DNA of 64,000 nt from Moraxellaceae bacterium (GTDB taxonomy: Bacteria; Pseudomonadota; Gammaproteobacteria; Pseudomonadales; Moraxellaceae), in contig JAUSND010000019.1 of assembly GCA_030646295.1 (NCBI GenBank), positions 124,001-188,000 on the forward strand, in the 5' to 3' direction. The notes beneath the pieces are model-generated. The model was not told the origin of the DNA, searched no databases, and saw only the letters and a list, made by a program, of their open reading frames with translations. How positions within the stretch are numbered: the first letter of the stretch is position 1; each line of letters opens with the position of its first letter. The translations under genes were made by a program, and so were the position numbers. Of this stretch, positions 1 through 11,963 are shown one piece after another.

Positions 1-67
1 GTTTATCTGCCGGAGAGTTGTTGCAGGTCAATCCGGAGGCGGTACGGCGGGTATCGTGGCGTCAGAG

Positions 68-1579
68 TCAGAGTAGCTGCTTGCGCTCGTTTGACGGGGG
101 GATGTTCAGCGATTCGCGGTATTTGGCGATGGTGCGTCGCGCCACCTCGATGCCCTGCTCCAGCAGGAGGTCGGCAATCTTGTTGTCCGAGAGGGGCTTT
201 TTGGGGCTTTCCTGGCTGACCAGCTTCTTGATCATGGCGCGGATGGCCGTGCTGGAGGCTTCGCCGCCGGCAGTGGTGCCAACATGGCTGGAAAAAAAGA
301 ATTTCAGTTCGAATACACCGCGCGGGGTGTGCATGAACTTCTGGGTTGTCACGCGTGAAATGGTTGATTCATGCATCCCTACTTCGTCGGCAACGTCGCG
401 CAGTACCAGTGGCTTCATGGCCTCCGGACCATGCTCGAGAAAGCCGCGCTGGTGCTCGACAATGCAGGTGGCAACCTTGAGCAGGGTTTCGTTGCGGCTC
501 AGCAGGCTCTTGATGAACCAGCGGGCTTCCTGCAGGTTGTCGCGCAGGTAGGTGTTGTCGGCGCTGGAGTCGGCGCGTCGCACCAGGGAGGCGTAGTTGG
601 CATTCACCCGCAGTTTCGGTGCGGTTTCCGGATTCAGCTCGACGGTCCAGCGCTGATGCAGTCGCCGTACAATGATGTCGGGTGTCACATACTCGGTTTC
701 ACTGGTGTGGCTGATGCGCCCACCCGGATTCGGGTTGAGCGACTGGATCAGGCTGATGGCGGTCTTGAGCCCGTCTTCGGAGAGCTTGAGCTTGCGCATC
801 AGGCTGGTGAAGTCGCGGCTGGCGAGCAGCTCCAGATGGTCGCGCACAACCCTGATCGCATCCTCGCGGGTGACGAGGGTTTCCGGCAACTGGCGCAGCT
901 GGATCAGCAGGCATTCACGCAGGTCACGGGCGGCCACGCCGGGTGGATCAAACTGCTGGATGCGGTGCAGGACCGCTTCCACTTCGTCCATTTCCACGGC
1001 ATCGGGATCGTCGGGATCGGTCACGGCGGAAAGGATGTCGTCGAGAGGAACTGTCAGATAGCCGCGCTCATCAATCGCATCCAGGATCACATGCCCGATG
1101 GCACGGTCCAGGTCTGAAAACGGGGTCAGATTAAGCTGCCAGGCCAGGTGGTCTGCCAGTGTCTCCGGCGCGGCATTGCGCGACTCGAACGGGTTTTCGT
1201 CATCGTCGGTGCTGCCGGCCGGGGTGTTACCGCCGCTGCTGAAGACGTCTTCCCACAGGGAGTCTACCGGCAGGTCGTCCGGCATGGATTCGTTGAGGTT
1301 GATATCAAGAGCGGAAGGCTCGTCATTACCATCGGCCGGGTCAGCGGACTCCCGCGCCAGCAGGGCTTCTGCCGCCGCGTAATCAATCGGGGTGTCATCA
1401 ATCGGTTCTGCCGGTTCGCCGTCGTCATCAGCGCTTTCCAGCATGGGATTGGCGTCGAGGGCTTCCTGGATTTCCTGCTGCAACTCCAGCGTCGACAACT
1501 GCAGCAGGCGGATGGCCTGTTGCAGCTGCGGCGTCATGGCCAGATGCTGGCCGATCTGTAATTGCAGTGTGGGCTTCAT
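68..1579 (-). CDS. rpoN: RNA polymerase sigma-54 factor RpoN
   Basis: Alternative sigma factor that directs RNA polymerase to -24/-12 promoters and needs an AAA+ enhancer-binding activator. The 503-aa product has the glutamine- and leucine-rich N-terminal activator-interacting region (about residues 1-50), an acidic spacer (about 50-130), the core-binding domain, a DNA-binding helix-turn-helix region and the C-terminal RpoN box [10 protein letters not shown] at residues 480-489. Length is normal for the family. It is the last gene of the leftward kdsD-kdsC-lptC-lptA-lptB block but is separated from lptB by 116 bp that hold a -10-like site, so it may also have its own promoter. A target promoter lies in this same window upstream of pilA. 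The 67 bp beyond its stop hold no recognisable gene; hpf normally follows rpoN but is not reached. Confidence 0.97.
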   Translation of the reverse strand: MKPTLQLQIGQHLAMTPQLQQAIRLLQLSTLELQQEIQEALDANPMLESADDDGEPAEPIDDTPIDYAAAEALLARESADPADGNDEPSALDINLNESMPDDLPVDSLWEDVFSSGGNTPAGSTDDDENPFESRNAAPETLADHLAWQLNLTPFSDLDRAIGHVILDAIDERGYLTVPLDDILSAVTDPDDPDAVEMDEVEAVLHRIQQFDPPGVAARDLRECLLIQLRQLPETLVTREDAIRVVRDHLELLASRDFTSLMRKLKLSEDGLKTAISLIQSLNPNPGGRISHTSETEYVTPDIIVRRLHQRWTVELNPETAPKLRVNANYASLVRRADSSADNTYLRDNLQEARWFIKSLLSRNETLLKVATCIVEHQRGFLEHGPEAMKPLVLRDVADEVGMHESTISRVTTQKFMHTPRGVFELKFFFSSHVGTTAGGEASSTAIRAMIKKLVSQESPKKPLSDNKIADLLLEQGIEVARRTIAKYRESLNIPPSNERKQLL

Positions 1580-1596
1580 GGATGCAGCGACTCCCC

Positions 1597-1620
1597 TGCC
1601 GGATCAGGGAGAATCCGGCA
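1597..1620 (-). promoter_or_regulatory. Hairpin just upstream of the rpoN ribosome binding site
   Basis: TGCCGGAT and ATCCGGCA form a perfect 8-bp stem around an 8-nt loop. In the rpoN transcript the hairpin ends a few bases before the purine-rich GGGGAG sequence that precedes the ATG. No T-run follows, so it is not a standard terminator. A role in translation or mRNA stability is possible but unproven. Confidence 0.3.
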
Positions 1621-1630
1621 ATGAGCGGTA

Positions 1631-1659
1631 ATTATAACGCAGTCGCGAGTGCAGCCCTA
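1631..1659 (-). promoter_or_regulatory. Candidate rpoN promoter
   Basis: A consensus -10 hexamer TATAAT lies on the minus strand at 1636-1631. Seventeen bases upstream is the weak -35 TAGGGC at 1659-1654. The site sits in the lptB-rpoN gap, which would allow rpoN to be transcribed independently of the lpt genes. The poor -35 keeps this tentative. Confidence 0.4.
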
Positions 1660-1695
1660 GCAAGAAGTGGGCCTAAAGTGTGCGGATGGCGGCAT

Positions 1696-2421
1696 TTACA
1701 GGCTGAACTGATCGCCCAGGTAGACCTTGCGCACCATTTCATTGGCCAGAATGTCGTCGGCAGACCCCTCTGCAATGACGGCACCGGCACTGACAATGTA
1801 GGCTTTCTCACAGATATCCAGCGTTTCGCGCACGTTGTGGTCGGTGATCAGCACGCCAATGCCGCGTTCCTTGAGGTGGGTGATGATGCTCTTGATGTCT
1901 GCCACGGAAATCGGGTCCACCCCGGCAAACGGTTCATCCAGCAGGATGAAATGGGGCTCGGTTGCCAGCGCCCGCGCAATCTCGGCACGACGACGCTCGC
2001 CACCGGACAGGCTCATGCCCAGGTTCTTGCGGATATGGGTGATGTGAAACTCGTTCAGCAGTGATTCCAGCTTGGCCTGACGGGCGGCCTTGTCGAGGTC
2101 GGTGCGGGTTTCCAGAATGGCCATGATGTTCTGCTCCACCGACAGCTTGCGGAAGATCGACGCTTCCTGCGGCAGGTAGCCGATACCCTTGCGGGCACGG
2201 CCATGCATGGGCAGGTGCGAAATGTCCTCGGCATCAATCCGGATATGGCCGGCATCCATCGGTACCAGTCCGACAATCATGTAAAAACTCGTTGTCTTGC
2301 CGGCCCCGTTAGGGCCAAGCAGGCCGACAATCTGCGCACTCTCCACCGAAAGCGAGACGCTTTTGACAACCTGACGGCCCTTGTAGGCCTTGGCCAGGCC
2401 GTTGACCACTAATGTCGTCAT
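1696..2421 (-). CDS. lptB: LPS export ABC transporter ATP-binding protein LptB
   Basis: Cytoplasmic ATPase of the LptB2FG complex that extracts lipopolysaccharide from the inner membrane and pushes it across the Lpt bridge. The 241-aa protein shows Walker A GPNGAGKT (residues 36-43), the signature LSGGERRR (138-145) and Walker B FILLDEP (158-164), all intact. Its start overlaps the 3' end of lptA by four bases (ATGA type), so the two are translationally coupled. The membrane partners LptF and LptG are not in this window, as is usual because they are encoded elsewhere. Confidence 0.97.
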   Translation of the reverse strand: MTTLVVNGLAKAYKGRQVVKSVSLSVESAQIVGLLGPNGAGKTTSFYMIVGLVPMDAGHIRIDAEDISHLPMHGRARKGIGYLPQEASIFRKLSVEQNIMAILETRTDLDKAARQAKLESLLNEFHITHIRKNLGMSLSGGERRRAEIARALATEPHFILLDEPFAGVDPISVADIKSIITHLKERGIGVLITDHNVRETLDICEKAYIVSAGAVIAEGSADDILANEMVRKVYLGDQFSL

Positions 2422-2936
2422 GGTCGGGCATCCTTGCGTGGCGCACGCGGTTGCGGTGGCAGGACCAGTTGTACGCGGTTGCTGGCATCGCCCTTGGCGT
2501 CGACTTGCTGGCGGGCGATGGCGTAGGTGATGGTGGCGCCCTGGAAGCTGGCACCGTCCTGACGCAACCGGGCCTGACCGTTAAGCGTGATGACTTCGTT
2601 TTTCAGGTCGTAATCAATGCGTGTGGCCTCGGCCGAGACCAGTCCTTTTTTCGGGTCAACCTGTTGCTGGTAGCGGGCCGGTTTGCCGCGCGCTGATGTT
2701 TTGGTGACATTGCCTTGCTTGTCGACATTGATGACCAGCTCATCGGAGCGAAGCTCGAGCGTGCCCTGACGAATCACGACAGACCCCCGGTATGTGGCAA
2801 TTCCGGTTTTTTCGTCAAAATGGGCATTGTCGGCGGCGACCTGCAATGGCTGGTCGCGATCGGTTGGCAGGCCGAAGGCGGTTGATGCAATGCACAGACC
2901 AAGGACGGTCAGGTATTTAATGGCGTGCGGGAGCAT
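2418..2936 (-). CDS. lptA: LPS transport periplasmic protein LptA
   Basis: Periplasmic beta-jellyroll protein that oligomerises into the bridge carrying LPS from LptC to LptD. The 172-aa product begins MLPHAIKYL with a hydrophobic secretion signal of about 23 residues, followed by the OstA-like fold (about 30-150), including the DELVINVD segment and repeated strand pattern. The in-frame upstream extension to 3029 lies wholly inside lptC and lacks a signal, so the ATG at 2936 is chosen. The gene overlaps lptC by 20 bp, which supports coordinated synthesis of the two bridge components. Confidence 0.94.
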   Translation of the reverse strand: MLPHAIKYLTVLGLCIASTAFGLPTDRDQPLQVAADNAHFDEKTGIATYRGSVVIRQGTLELRSDELVINVDKQGNVTKTSARGKPARYQQQVDPKKGLVSAEATRIDYDLKNEVITLNGQARLRQDGASFQGATITYAIARQQVDAKGDASNRVQLVLPPQPRAPRKDARP

Positions 2937-3486
2937 AGGTTCCTGTGACGTTCTGGTTGATTTCCACGGTGCTGGTGCGGAGGCTGGCCTGCAGGGTCTG
3001 GCCGGAAATTTCACCTTGCGGACTGACAAGGTGGATGCCGCTGGTGCTTTGCAGGCGTTCCTCGTCCGGCCAGCTGGTCAGTGAGGGCGTGGTAAAGCTT
3101 AGCGGAACTGCCTCGGGATCACGTCGCTCGGCGATGACGCCGCCATCCAGACGGATCTCCTTGCTGCCCTGCAGGCTGACGCCCCGTGCCGCCCGGAGCC
3201 GCCATGCTTCGCGGCCATCGACATAGAGCTGCATGACAGGATTGTCGATTTCTGCCTGGTCATCGGGGGAGCTGAAGTGGCGCAGGGAGGGCGCCTCCAG
3301 ACGGCGCGACAACTTACCGTCCTTGCCGCTTTCCATGAACAGGATATTGCCTGCCTCATAGTCCGGGCGTCGTGTTTCTTCGGAGGCTGTCCGCAATGGC
3401 TGGGGACGACCCAGTCCCCAGTAATAGCCGACACCGCCCAGAACGAGCAGTACACCGGCTACGCTGAGAATGTTGCGGGCATCCAT
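2917..3486 (-). CDS. lptC: LPS export protein LptC
   Basis: Bitopic inner-membrane protein that links LptB2FG to LptA. The 189-aa product has a short cytoplasmic N-terminus, one transmembrane helix at about residues 7-25 and a periplasmic jellyroll domain. The conserved arrangement of beta strands is visible, for example SGIHLVSPQGEISG near the C-terminus. Its start is 5 bp after the kdsC stop and its 3' end overlaps lptA, so it sits in the middle of one transcription unit. Length is typical. Confidence 0.94.
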   Translation of the reverse strand: MDARNILSVAGVLLVLGGVGYYWGLGRPQPLRTASEETRRPDYEAGNILFMESGKDGKLSRRLEAPSLRHFSSPDDQAEIDNPVMQLYVDGREAWRLRAARGVSLQGSKEIRLDGGVIAERRDPEAVPLSFTTPSLTSWPDEERLQSTSGIHLVSPQGEISGQTLQASLRTSTVEINQNVTGTYAPARH

Positions 3487-3491
3487 CCGGG

Positions 3492-4019
3492 TCAGTGCTC
3501 CAGATACGGCGCCAGCGCCGCGTCATAATTGTGTTGTGCCTTGAGCAGCAGGTCGCACACTTCCCGCACGGCGCCACGACCACCCTGCAGGCGAGTCACG
3601 TAGTCGGCGTGTGTGTGCAGTTCGCTGTGGGCATTGGCCACGGCCACGCCCAGTCCGGCGGCGCGGATGGCGGGCAGGTCTGGCCAGTCATCCCCCACAT
3701 AGGCCATGTTTTCCAGCGCAATGCCGAGTTCTGCCGATAGTTCCCGCAGTGCCACCAGCTTGTCTTCACGGCCTTGCAGCAGGTGGGCAATGCCGAGGTT
3801 CTTGGCGCGGCGCTCGACCAGCTTCGTGTTGCGGCCGGTAATGATGGCGCAGATGACGCCCGACTGCTGCAGCATCTTGATGCCGTGACCGTCCTGGGTA
3901 TCGAAGGTTTTCAGTTCCTGGCCATCTTCGGCAAAGTAAAGGCGCCCATCGGTGAGGACGCCATCCACATCCAGTGCCAGCAAGCGTATCTGTGCCGCCT
4001 TCTGCATCACGGTATCCAT
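3492..4019 (-). CDS. kdsC: 3-deoxy-D-manno-octulosonate 8-phosphate phosphatase KdsC
   Basis: HAD-superfamily phosphatase that removes phosphate from Kdo-8-phosphate to give Kdo, the inner-core sugar of LPS. The 175-aa protein carries the HAD motifs: LDVDG with the nucleophile Asp17 and Asp19, TGR at 61-63 (motif II), Lys87 region (motif III) and GDDWPD at 109-114 (motif IV). It has no cap insertion, as expected for this tetrameric C0-type phosphatase. Two bases separate it from kdsD, which makes the substrate precursor of the same pathway. Confidence 0.96.
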   Translation of the reverse strand: MDTVMQKAAQIRLLALDVDGVLTDGRLYFAEDGQELKTFDTQDGHGIKMLQQSGVICAIITGRNTKLVERRAKNLGIAHLLQGREDKLVALRELSAELGIALENMAYVGDDWPDLPAIRAAGLGVAVANAHSELHTHADYVTRLQGGRGAVREVCDLLLKAQHNYDAALAPYLEH

Positions 4020-4021
4020 GG

Positions 4022-4993
4022 TTACATCACCCCTGCGCGCAACAGGTCATGCATGTTCAGTGCACCGACCGGGCGTTGTCCGGCATCAACCACAATAACG
4101 CCATTGATCTGTTTTTCCTGCATAACGGCCAGTGCTTCGGCAGCCAGCAAATTGGCAGTGACGGTGGTGCAGCCGGTGCTCATGACATCACGAATGGCGG
4201 TCTGGTGAATGTCGATCCTGCGATCAAGATTGCGACGCAGGTCGCCATCAGTGTAAAGCCCGGCCAGCGAGCCATCCGCTTTTTTCACGGCGGTCATGCC
4301 GAGGCCCTTCTTGGTGATTTCCATCAGGGCATCAACGATCAGGGTGTCCTCGCTCACCACCGGCACCTGCTCGTCCTTGTGCATGACATCCTGCACGCGC
4401 AGCAGCAGTTTGCGGCCCAGCGAGCCACCCGGGTGCGACAGGGCAAAGTCCTCGGCGGTAAAGCCGCGGGCTTCCAGCAGGGCCACTGCCAGTGCGTCAC
4501 CCAGGACCAGTGTGGCCGTGGTGGAGGAGGTGGGGGCCAGCCCCAGGGGGCAGGCCTCTGGCGACTTGCCGATTTCCAGGCTGACATCGGCAGCCTGCGA
4601 CAGCGTGGAATGACTGTTGTTGGTGATGCTGATCAGTTTGGCATGCATGCGCTTGATGAGCGGCACGATGGCCAGGATCTCGTTGGTTTCCCCGGAGTTG
4701 GAGATGGCAATGACCACATCCTGTGGCGTGATCATGCCCAGGTCGCCATGGCTGGCTTCGCCCGGGTGCACAAAAAAGGCAGGTGTGCCGGTCGATGCCA
4801 GGGTGGCGGCAATCTTGTTGCCGATATGGCCGGACTTGCCCATGCCGCTCACCACGACACGGCCCTTGCAGGCGAGCAGGATGTTACAGGCGTTCTGGAA
4901 GCGGGCATCAATATGTGGCAGCAGGTTGTCGAGCGCAGTCTGCTCGACATTGATCACACGCTGGCCGGCGCGGATAAAGTCGAAATCGGCCAT
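4022..4993 (-). CDS. kdsD: Arabinose-5-phosphate isomerase KdsD
   Basis: Interconverts ribulose-5-phosphate and arabinose-5-phosphate, the first committed step of Kdo synthesis. The 323-aa product has an N-terminal SIS sugar-isomerase domain (about 40-175, with SGMGKSGHIGNK and SNSGET) and two C-terminal CBS domains (about 205-323). The ATG at 4993 (MADFDFIRAG) is preferred because AAGGAG lies upstream of it and the upstream extension has no family match. It is the first gene of the leftward operon and faces mlaF across a 155-bp gap. Confidence 0.95.
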   Translation of the reverse strand: MADFDFIRAGQRVINVEQTALDNLLPHIDARFQNACNILLACKGRVVVSGMGKSGHIGNKIAATLASTGTPAFFVHPGEASHGDLGMITPQDVVIAISNSGETNEILAIVPLIKRMHAKLISITNNSHSTLSQAADVSLEIGKSPEACPLGLAPTSSTTATLVLGDALAVALLEARGFTAEDFALSHPGGSLGRKLLLRVQDVMHKDEQVPVVSEDTLIVDALMEITKKGLGMTAVKKADGSLAGLYTDGDLRRNLDRRIDIHQTAIRDVMSTGCTTVTANLLAAEALAVMQEKQINGVIVVDAGQRPVGALNMHDLLRAGVM

Positions 4994-5148
4994 GTCGGGA
5001 AATGCTCCTTGGTCAAGGGCGGGATTATCCCCCACTCAGCCCTGCCAACGCTACCGCCGGAGTGTGAGCGCGGGTTACCGAGCCGCAACTCATCAGGCGC
5101 GCCCAACAGTGATATAGTGCGCCCACTTTGATACGGACTGACGCCCTC
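4994..5148. promoter_or_regulatory. Divergent kdsD / mlaF promoter region
   Basis: This 155-bp gap separates two divergent envelope operons. On the plus strand a TATAGT -10-like hexamer at 5113-5118 lies 30 bp before the mlaF ATG, without a clear -35. On the minus strand a GATAAT sequence lies about 30 bp before kdsD, also without a well-spaced -35. The two transcription starts must be here, but exact promoters are not certain. Confidence 0.4.
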
Positions 5149-5979
5149 ATGACGGACGCCGCCCCCGACAATCTGGTCGAAATTCGCAATCTGGTCTTTT
5201 CCCGTGGTGACCGGCGCATCTTTGATGGCGTCGACATCAATGTTGCCCGCGGCAAGGTGACGGCCATCATGGGGCCCTCCGGTTGCGGCAAGACCACCAT
5301 GCTGCGCTTCATCGGTGGCCAGTTGCGCCCCGATCAGGGCGAAGTGCGGGTGAACGGCCGCAATGTCCCGGACATGAGCCGTGAGCAGTTGTTCCGCGCA
5401 CGCGCCTCCATGGGCATGCTGTTCCAGTCGGGGGCCCTCTTTACCGACCTGTCCGTCTACGAAAATGTGGCATTTCCGCTGCGTGCCCATACCCGCCTGT
5501 CCGAGCCCCTGATGCGCGAGCTGGTGCTGATGAAGCTGGAGTCGGTTGGCCTGCGTGGTGCGGAAGACCTCATGCCGGCCGAGTTGTCGGGTGGCATGAA
5601 CCGGCGGGCGGCACTGGCGCGTGCCATTGCCCTGGATCCCGAACTCATCATGTACGACGAACCCTTTGCCGGGCAGGATCCGATTGTCATGGGGGTGCTG
5701 GTCACTCTTATCCGCACCCTGCGCGAGGCGCTGGGGCTGACCTCGATCATCGTCTCCCACGATATCCACGAAACCCTGTCAATTGCCGACTACATCTATG
5801 TGCTGGCGGGGGGCAAGGTGATCGGCCAGGGCACCCCGGCCGAACTGCAGGCATCCGATTCGGAGTTCCTGCAGCAGTTCCTGCACGGGCAGCCGGATGG
5901 CCCGGTGCGTTTCCGCTATCCTGCGCCCGGTTTTGCCGAAGAGCTGGCGGCGTTGCGTCCGCAAGGGGAGCGTTCCTGA
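5149..5979 (+). CDS. mlaF: Phospholipid transport ABC ATPase MlaF
   Basis: Cytoplasmic ATPase of the MlaFEDB complex, which moves phospholipids between the inner membrane and periplasmic MlaC to keep the outer membrane asymmetric. The 276-aa protein shows Walker A GPSGCGKT (42-49), the signature LSGGMNRR and Walker [16 protein letters not shown] in place of LSGGQ is typical of this subfamily. An in-frame TTG at 5128 would add seven residues; the ATG at 5149 fits the family N-terminus better. Its stop overlaps the mlaE start. Confidence 0.96.
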   Translation: MTDAAPDNLVEIRNLVFSRGDRRIFDGVDINVARGKVTAIMGPSGCGKTTMLRFIGGQLRPDQGEVRVNGRNVPDMSREQLFRARASMGMLFQSGALFTDLSVYENVAFPLRAHTRLSEPLMRELVLMKLESVGLRGAEDLMPAELSGGMNRRAALARAIALDPELIMYDEPFAGQDPIVMGVLVTLIRTLREALGLTSIIVSHDIHETLSIADYIYVLAGGKVIGQGTPAELQASDSEFLQQFLHGQPDGPVRFRYPAPGFAEELAALRPQGERS

Positions 5980-6758
5980 TGCAGCAGATCCAGCGTCTGG
6001 GGGCGACGGCCCTTGAGGTTGTGCAAAAGATAGGGGCTGCAGGTGTTTTCCTGTATCAGGCACTGGTCGCCATGCCCAATCTCCGTACCGGTTTCCCCTT
6101 GCTGGTGAAGCAGCTGTATGCCGTGGGTGTGCTGTCGCTGATCATCATCATGGTGTCCGGTCTCTTCATTGGCATGGTGCTGGGCCTGCAGGGCTATAAC
6201 ATCCTGATTGATTACGGCAGTGAACAGGCACTGGGCACCATGGTTGCACTGACGCTGGTGCGCGAGCTGGGACCGGTGGTGACGGCGTTGCTGTTTGCCG
6301 GTCGTGCCGGTTCGGCCCTCACCGCCGAAATCGGCTTGATGAAGGCGACCGAGCAGCTCTCCAGCATGGAAATGATCGGGGTTGACCCCTTGCGCCGCAT
6401 TGTCGCGCCACGTTTCTGGGCCGGTTTTTACTCCATGCCGGTGCTGGCCCTGATCTTTTCAGCCGTCGGCATCCTGGGCGGCCTGCTGGTGGGCGTGGAG
6501 TGGCTGGGGATCTATGAAGGCTCCTACTGGTCGAATATGCAGAACTCCGTGGAGTTCTACGATGATGTCGTCAACGGCATCATCAAGAGCGTGGTGTTTG
6601 GCGGGGCAGTGACCTGGATTGCAGTATTCCAGGGCTATGACTGCGAACCCACCAGTGAAGGGATTTCCCGCGCCACCACGCGCACCGTGGTGTATGGCTC
6701 GCTGGCGGTGCTGGGCCTGGATTTCATGCTCACCGCTGTCATGTTCGGAGGATTCTGA
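5979..6758 (+). CDS. mlaE: Phospholipid transport ABC permease MlaE
   Basis: Inner-membrane permease subunit of MlaFEDB. The 259-aa protein has an amphipathic interface helix at the N-terminus and about five hydrophobic membrane segments, with the conserved cytoplasmic coupling region around [17 protein letters not shown] (about 128-145). Length matches the family. Its ATG overlaps the mlaF stop and its stop overlaps the mlaD ATG, so the first three Mla genes are translationally coupled. Confidence 0.96.
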   Translation: MQQIQRLGATALEVVQKIGAAGVFLYQALVAMPNLRTGFPLLVKQLYAVGVLSLIIIMVSGLFIGMVLGLQGYNILIDYGSEQALGTMVALTLVRELGPVVTALLFAGRAGSALTAEIGLMKATEQLSSMEMIGVDPLRRIVAPRFWAGFYSMPVLALIFSAVGILGGLLVGVEWLGIYEGSYWSNMQNSVEFYDDVVNGIIKSVVFGGAVTWIAVFQGYDCEPTSEGISRATTRTVVYGSLAVLGLDFMLTAVMFGGF

Positions 6759-7252
6759 TGCGTACACGTACTATCGAGATGGCGGTCGGCCTGTTTCTGG
6801 TGGCCGGTTTTGCTGCGCTGTTCTTCCTCGCCATTCGCGTCAGCGGCCTGACCGAAGAGGCTGGCAAGCCCAGCTACCAGCTGACGGCCCGTTTCCAGAA
6901 TGCCGGCGGCCTCGGGGTGCGGGCCAAGGTCACACTGGCCGGCGTGGTGATCGGGCGGGTCAGCAGGATCGAGCTCGACCCCAAGACCCTGCAGGCCAAG
7001 GTCACCATGGATATTGTCAACGAGGTCAAGAGCATTGATACCGATGCCGTGGCGTCCATCCTGACGGCCGGCATGATTGGTGAAAAGTACATCGGTATCG
7101 TGCCGGGCGCCGATGACACATATCTCAAGAACGGTGACGAAATCGAACAGACGCAGTCCTCCCTTGTGCTTGAAGATCTGATTGGCAAGTTCCTGTCCAG
7201 CAAGGCCAATGAACCGGCAACCCCGGCCCCGGCTGCTGACGACAGTTTCTGA
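6758..7252 (+). CDS. mlaD: Phospholipid-binding MCE protein MlaD
   Basis: Membrane-anchored MCE-domain protein that forms a hexameric ring on MlaE and passes lipid to MlaC. The 164-aa product has one N-terminal transmembrane helix (about residues 8-28), an MCE domain (about 38-116, including GLGVRAKVTLAGVVIGRV) and a hydrophobic helix that builds the central pore, followed by a short alanine- and proline-rich tail. It lies between mlaE (overlapping) and mlaC (22 bp downstream). Confidence 0.96.
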   Translation: MRTRTIEMAVGLFLVAGFAALFFLAIRVSGLTEEAGKPSYQLTARFQNAGGLGVRAKVTLAGVVIGRVSRIELDPKTLQAKVTMDIVNEVKSIDTDAVASILTAGMIGEKYIGIVPGADDTYLKNGDEIEQTQSSLVLEDLIGKFLSSKANEPATPAPAADDSF

Positions 7253-7274
7253 GACAAGTGAACCGGAGAACGTG

Positions 7275-7934
7275 ATGACCTTTTGGCAACGACTGACTGC
7301 GACGCTGTTGCTGGCACTGCCCTTGGTGGCGCATGCCGCCGGCGGCAATCCGCAGGTTGTGGTGCAGGACGCGACCAATGCCCTGCTGGGCCGTATTACC
7401 AAGGAAAAGGAAGTGCTCAGGAAAGACCCTGATGCACTGTATCGCCTTGTGGACGAGAACATCACGCCATATGTGGATGTGGATGGCATTGCCCGCAGTG
7501 TCATGGGGCAGTACTTCCGTCAGGCCACACCGGCCCAGCAAAAAGAGTTTGCCCGTGTCTTCAAGCAGTCGCTGGTGCGCACCTATGCCAAGGGACTGAC
7601 GTCCTATGAAAACCAGAAGATTGTCTTCAAGCCCTACAAGGCAGGCCCGGATCCGCAGAAAGCCCAGGTCAATGTTGATGTGCATGGCAGCAGCGGGCAG
7701 ATATACCCGGTGACTTTCCAGATGCAGGTGGACAAGGCCGGTGAGTGGAAGGTGCGCAACCTTATCCTGAACGGCATCAATCTGGGACTGACCTTCCGCA
7801 ACCAGTTCGGCTCGGCAGTCGAGGCAAATCGCGGTAGTCTGGACAAGGCGATTGCGGGCTGGACGCCAGACACCAAGGCGATGGAAGGCTCCTCGGCAGA
7901 GGCCGGCAAGCCCAACAAGACGGCAAAGCAATGA
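7275..7934 (+). CDS. mlaC: Periplasmic phospholipid shuttle MlaC
   Basis: Soluble periplasmic lipid carrier between the outer-membrane MlaA complex and inner-membrane MlaFEDB. The 219-aa precursor starts at an ATG preceded by CCGGAG and has a type I signal peptide, with cleavage expected after LVAHA at about residue 21. The Tol_Toc_Ttg2 fold follows. An in-frame extension into mlaD is not used. The stop overlaps the mlaB start in ATGA. MlaA is not encoded here. Confidence 0.95.
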   Translation: MTFWQRLTATLLLALPLVAHAAGGNPQVVVQDATNALLGRITKEKEVLRKDPDALYRLVDENITPYVDVDGIARSVMGQYFRQATPAQQKEFARVFKQSLVRTYAKGLTSYENQKIVFKPYKAGPDPQKAQVNVDVHGSSGQIYPVTFQMQVDKAGEWKVRNLILNGINLGLTFRNQFGSAVEANRGSLDKAIAGWTPDTKAMEGSSAEAGKPNKTAKQ

Positions 7935-8227
7935 GCGGTATGCTGGCCCGTGATGGTAACTGTCTCAGGTTGAGCGGAGCCATTACCTATGACAATGCCG
8001 ATGCCGTGTGTGCCGAGGGCATTGCCGTGATGGAGCAGGCGGCGACAGCAGTTGTCGTTGATCTGACCGGCCTGACCTCGGCCAGCAGCCTGACTGTGGC
8101 AGTATTGTTGCGCTGGGCACGAACGGCGGCAGTACGCGGGCATCAGTTGCAGCTGGCGAACGTGCCTGAGCGTTGCCGGGCGATTGCCAGGGTCAGCGGG
8201 CTGGCCGATGCCTTGCCTGAGGTCTGA
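7931..8227 (+). CDS. mlaB: STAS-domain protein MlaB
   Basis: Small cytoplasmic STAS protein that binds MlaF and stabilises the MlaFEDB transporter. The 98-aa product is a single STAS domain with the alternating strand-helix pattern, including VVVDLTGLTSASSLTVAVLL in the region that contains the conserved loop threonine/serine residues. It is the last gene of the mlaFEDCB set and overlaps mlaC by four bases. Length fits the family. Confidence 0.93.
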   Translation: MSGMLARDGNCLRLSGAITYDNADAVCAEGIAVMEQAATAVVVDLTGLTSASSLTVAVLLRWARTAAVRGHQLQLANVPERCRAIARVSGLADALPEV

Positions 8228-8252
8228 TTTTTTTGTTTTTCGAGAGTGAAGT

Positions 8253-8501
8253 ATGACGGCCGATGAGATCAAGGCGCTGCTTGAAGCGGGTATTCCGGAT
8301 GCGGAAATTCACGTGGAAGGTGAGGGCAGCAAGTACACAGTCACAGTGGTGACGGATCGTTTCGAGGGAATGCGCCCGGTCGCCAAGCAGCAACTGGTTT
8401 ATGGTCCGTTGAATCCGCACATTGCGACCGGCGAAATTCACGCAGTAAGCATGCGCACCCTGACCAGGGAAGAGTGGCGGAAGATCAAGCTGTTTTCCTG
8501 A
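8253..8501 (+). CDS. ibaG: BolA-family protein IbaG
   Basis: BolA-like protein, a partner of monothiol glutaredoxins in binding or handling Fe-S clusters. The 82-aa product carries the BolA fold with HVEGEGSKYTVTVV near the N-terminus, a conserved HAVSMRTLT segment and a C-terminal basic helix. In gammaproteobacteria the copy between mlaB and murA is IbaG (YrbA). The ATG follows GAGAGTGAAG. A 135-bp gap follows before murA, in which no gene is visible. Confidence 0.93.
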   Translation: MTADEIKALLEAGIPDAEIHVEGEGSKYTVTVVTDRFEGMRPVAKQQLVYGPLNPHIATGEIHAVSMRTLTREEWRKIKLFS

Positions 8502-8549
8502 TGCATCACCGGATGTGGACGAAGTCCGCGTCTGGCAAAACCTGTGTGA

Positions 8550-10555
<2,006 letters not shown>

Positions 10556-10572
10556 ATTGACCGGAGTCTGAT

Positions 10573-11877
10573 GTGAGCGAACTCATTCCTCGTCTGGATA
10601 CTGCGGCTGCCGGTTTTGAGCGCCGACTGGAGTCCCTGCTCGCCTGGGAAGGGGTGAGTGATGCCGGCGTGCAGGATGCAGTGACGACTATCGTCAATCG
10701 TGTGCGCAGCGAGGGCGACCGCGCCCTGCTGGAGTTCACCAATCGTTTTGATGGCCTCAATGCCGCGGATGCAGTGCATCTGGAAATTCCGCAGAAGCGC
10801 CTGCAGCAGGCACTGGATGGCTTGCCGGCGGAGCAGCGCGAGGCACTCACCACGGCACGTGATCGTGTGCGTGCCTATCACGAAAAGCAGAAGCAGGATT
10901 CCTGGCAATACACCGAGGCCGATGGCACTGTACTGGGCCAGAAAATCACGCCGCTGGATCGAGTCGGTATCTATGTACCGGGCGGCAAGGCCTCCTATCC
11001 GTCGTCGGTGCTGATGAATGCCATGCCGGCAAAAGTGGCCGGTGTGCGTGAAATCATCATGGTGGTGCCGACGCCGCGTGGCGAAGTGAACGAGCTTGTG
11101 TTTGCGGCGGCCTGTCTGGCCGGCGTTGATCGCGTGTTCACCATCGGTGGTGCGCAGGCCGTGGCGGCGCTGGCCTACGGTACCGCTACCGTGCCGCGCG
11201 TCGACAAGATTGTCGGGCCTGGCAATATTTATGTGGCCACCGCCAAGCGCATGGTATTCGGACAGGTGGGTATCGACATGATTGCCGGCCCTTCGGAAAT
11301 CCTTGTCTATTGCGACGGCAAGACCAGTCCTGACTGGATTGCGATGGACCTGTTCTCGCAAGCAGAACATGACGAGCAGGCACAGGCCATCCTCTTGTCC
11401 GAAGACGAGGCATTCCTTGATGCTGTCGCTGCCAGTATCGAGCGCTTGTTGCCGACGCTGGCGCGTCAGGATATTGCCCGCATATCGCTGGCTAATCGTG
11501 GCGCCCTGATCAGGGTGCAGGATCAGGACGAGGCGCTGTCACTGATCAATCGCATTGCTCCCGAACATCTGGAGCTGTCCGTGGAAAATCCGGAGGCGCT
11601 GTTGCCGCACATCCGGCATGCCGGTGCCATTTTCATGGGGCGGTTTACGCCAGAGGCGCTGGGTGATTATTGCGCGGGGCCGAATCACGTACTGCCAACG
11701 TCCGGCACGGCGCGTTTTTCTTCGCCACTGGGTGTCTACGACTTCCAGAAGCGTACCAGCCTGATCGGCTGTTCTGCGGCGGGTGCCTCTGTGCTGGGCA
11801 AGGTGGCCTCGGTGCTGGCACGTGGCGAAAGCCTGGAAGCGCATGCCCGTTCAGCCGAGTACCGCATTATCAAGTAA
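10573..11877 (+). CDS. hisD: Histidinol dehydrogenase HisD
   Basis: Catalyses the last two steps of histidine synthesis, L-histidinol to L-histidine with two NAD+. The 434-aa product shows zinc ligands and catalytic residues in their family context: Gln263 and His266 in [10 protein letters not shown], and Glu331-His332 in APEHLEL. The start is a GTG preceded by CCGGAG; no better ATG is in frame. It is cotranscribed with hisG and lies 86 bp before hisC. Confidence 0.97.
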   Translation: MSELIPRLDTAAAGFERRLESLLAWEGVSDAGVQDAVTTIVNRVRSEGDRALLEFTNRFDGLNAADAVHLEIPQKRLQQALDGLPAEQREALTTARDRVRAYHEKQKQDSWQYTEADGTVLGQKITPLDRVGIYVPGGKASYPSSVLMNAMPAKVAGVREIIMVVPTPRGEVNELVFAAACLAGVDRVFTIGGAQAVAALAYGTATVPRVDKIVGPGNIYVATAKRMVFGQVGIDMIAGPSEILVYCDGKTSPDWIAMDLFSQAEHDEQAQAILLSEDEAFLDAVAASIERLLPTLARQDIARISLANRGALIRVQDQDEALSLINRIAPEHLELSVENPEALLPHIRHAGAIFMGRFTPEALGDYCAGPNHVLPTSGTARFSSPLGVYDFQKRTSLIGCSAAGASVLGKVASVLARGESLEAHARSAEYRIIK

Positions 11878-11963
11878 TCCCTGCGGGAGCGGAGGCAGTC
11901 ATGAACCGGGTGCAAAAAGGTTTGTGATTGCCACCGCTCCGGCAACCTGCCACGGAATATTTC

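Noticed and set aside
3974..5131. A plus-strand open frame of about 385 codons opposite kdsD
   Set aside because: It is antisense to a convincing KdsD with SIS and CBS domains, and lacks a start signal.
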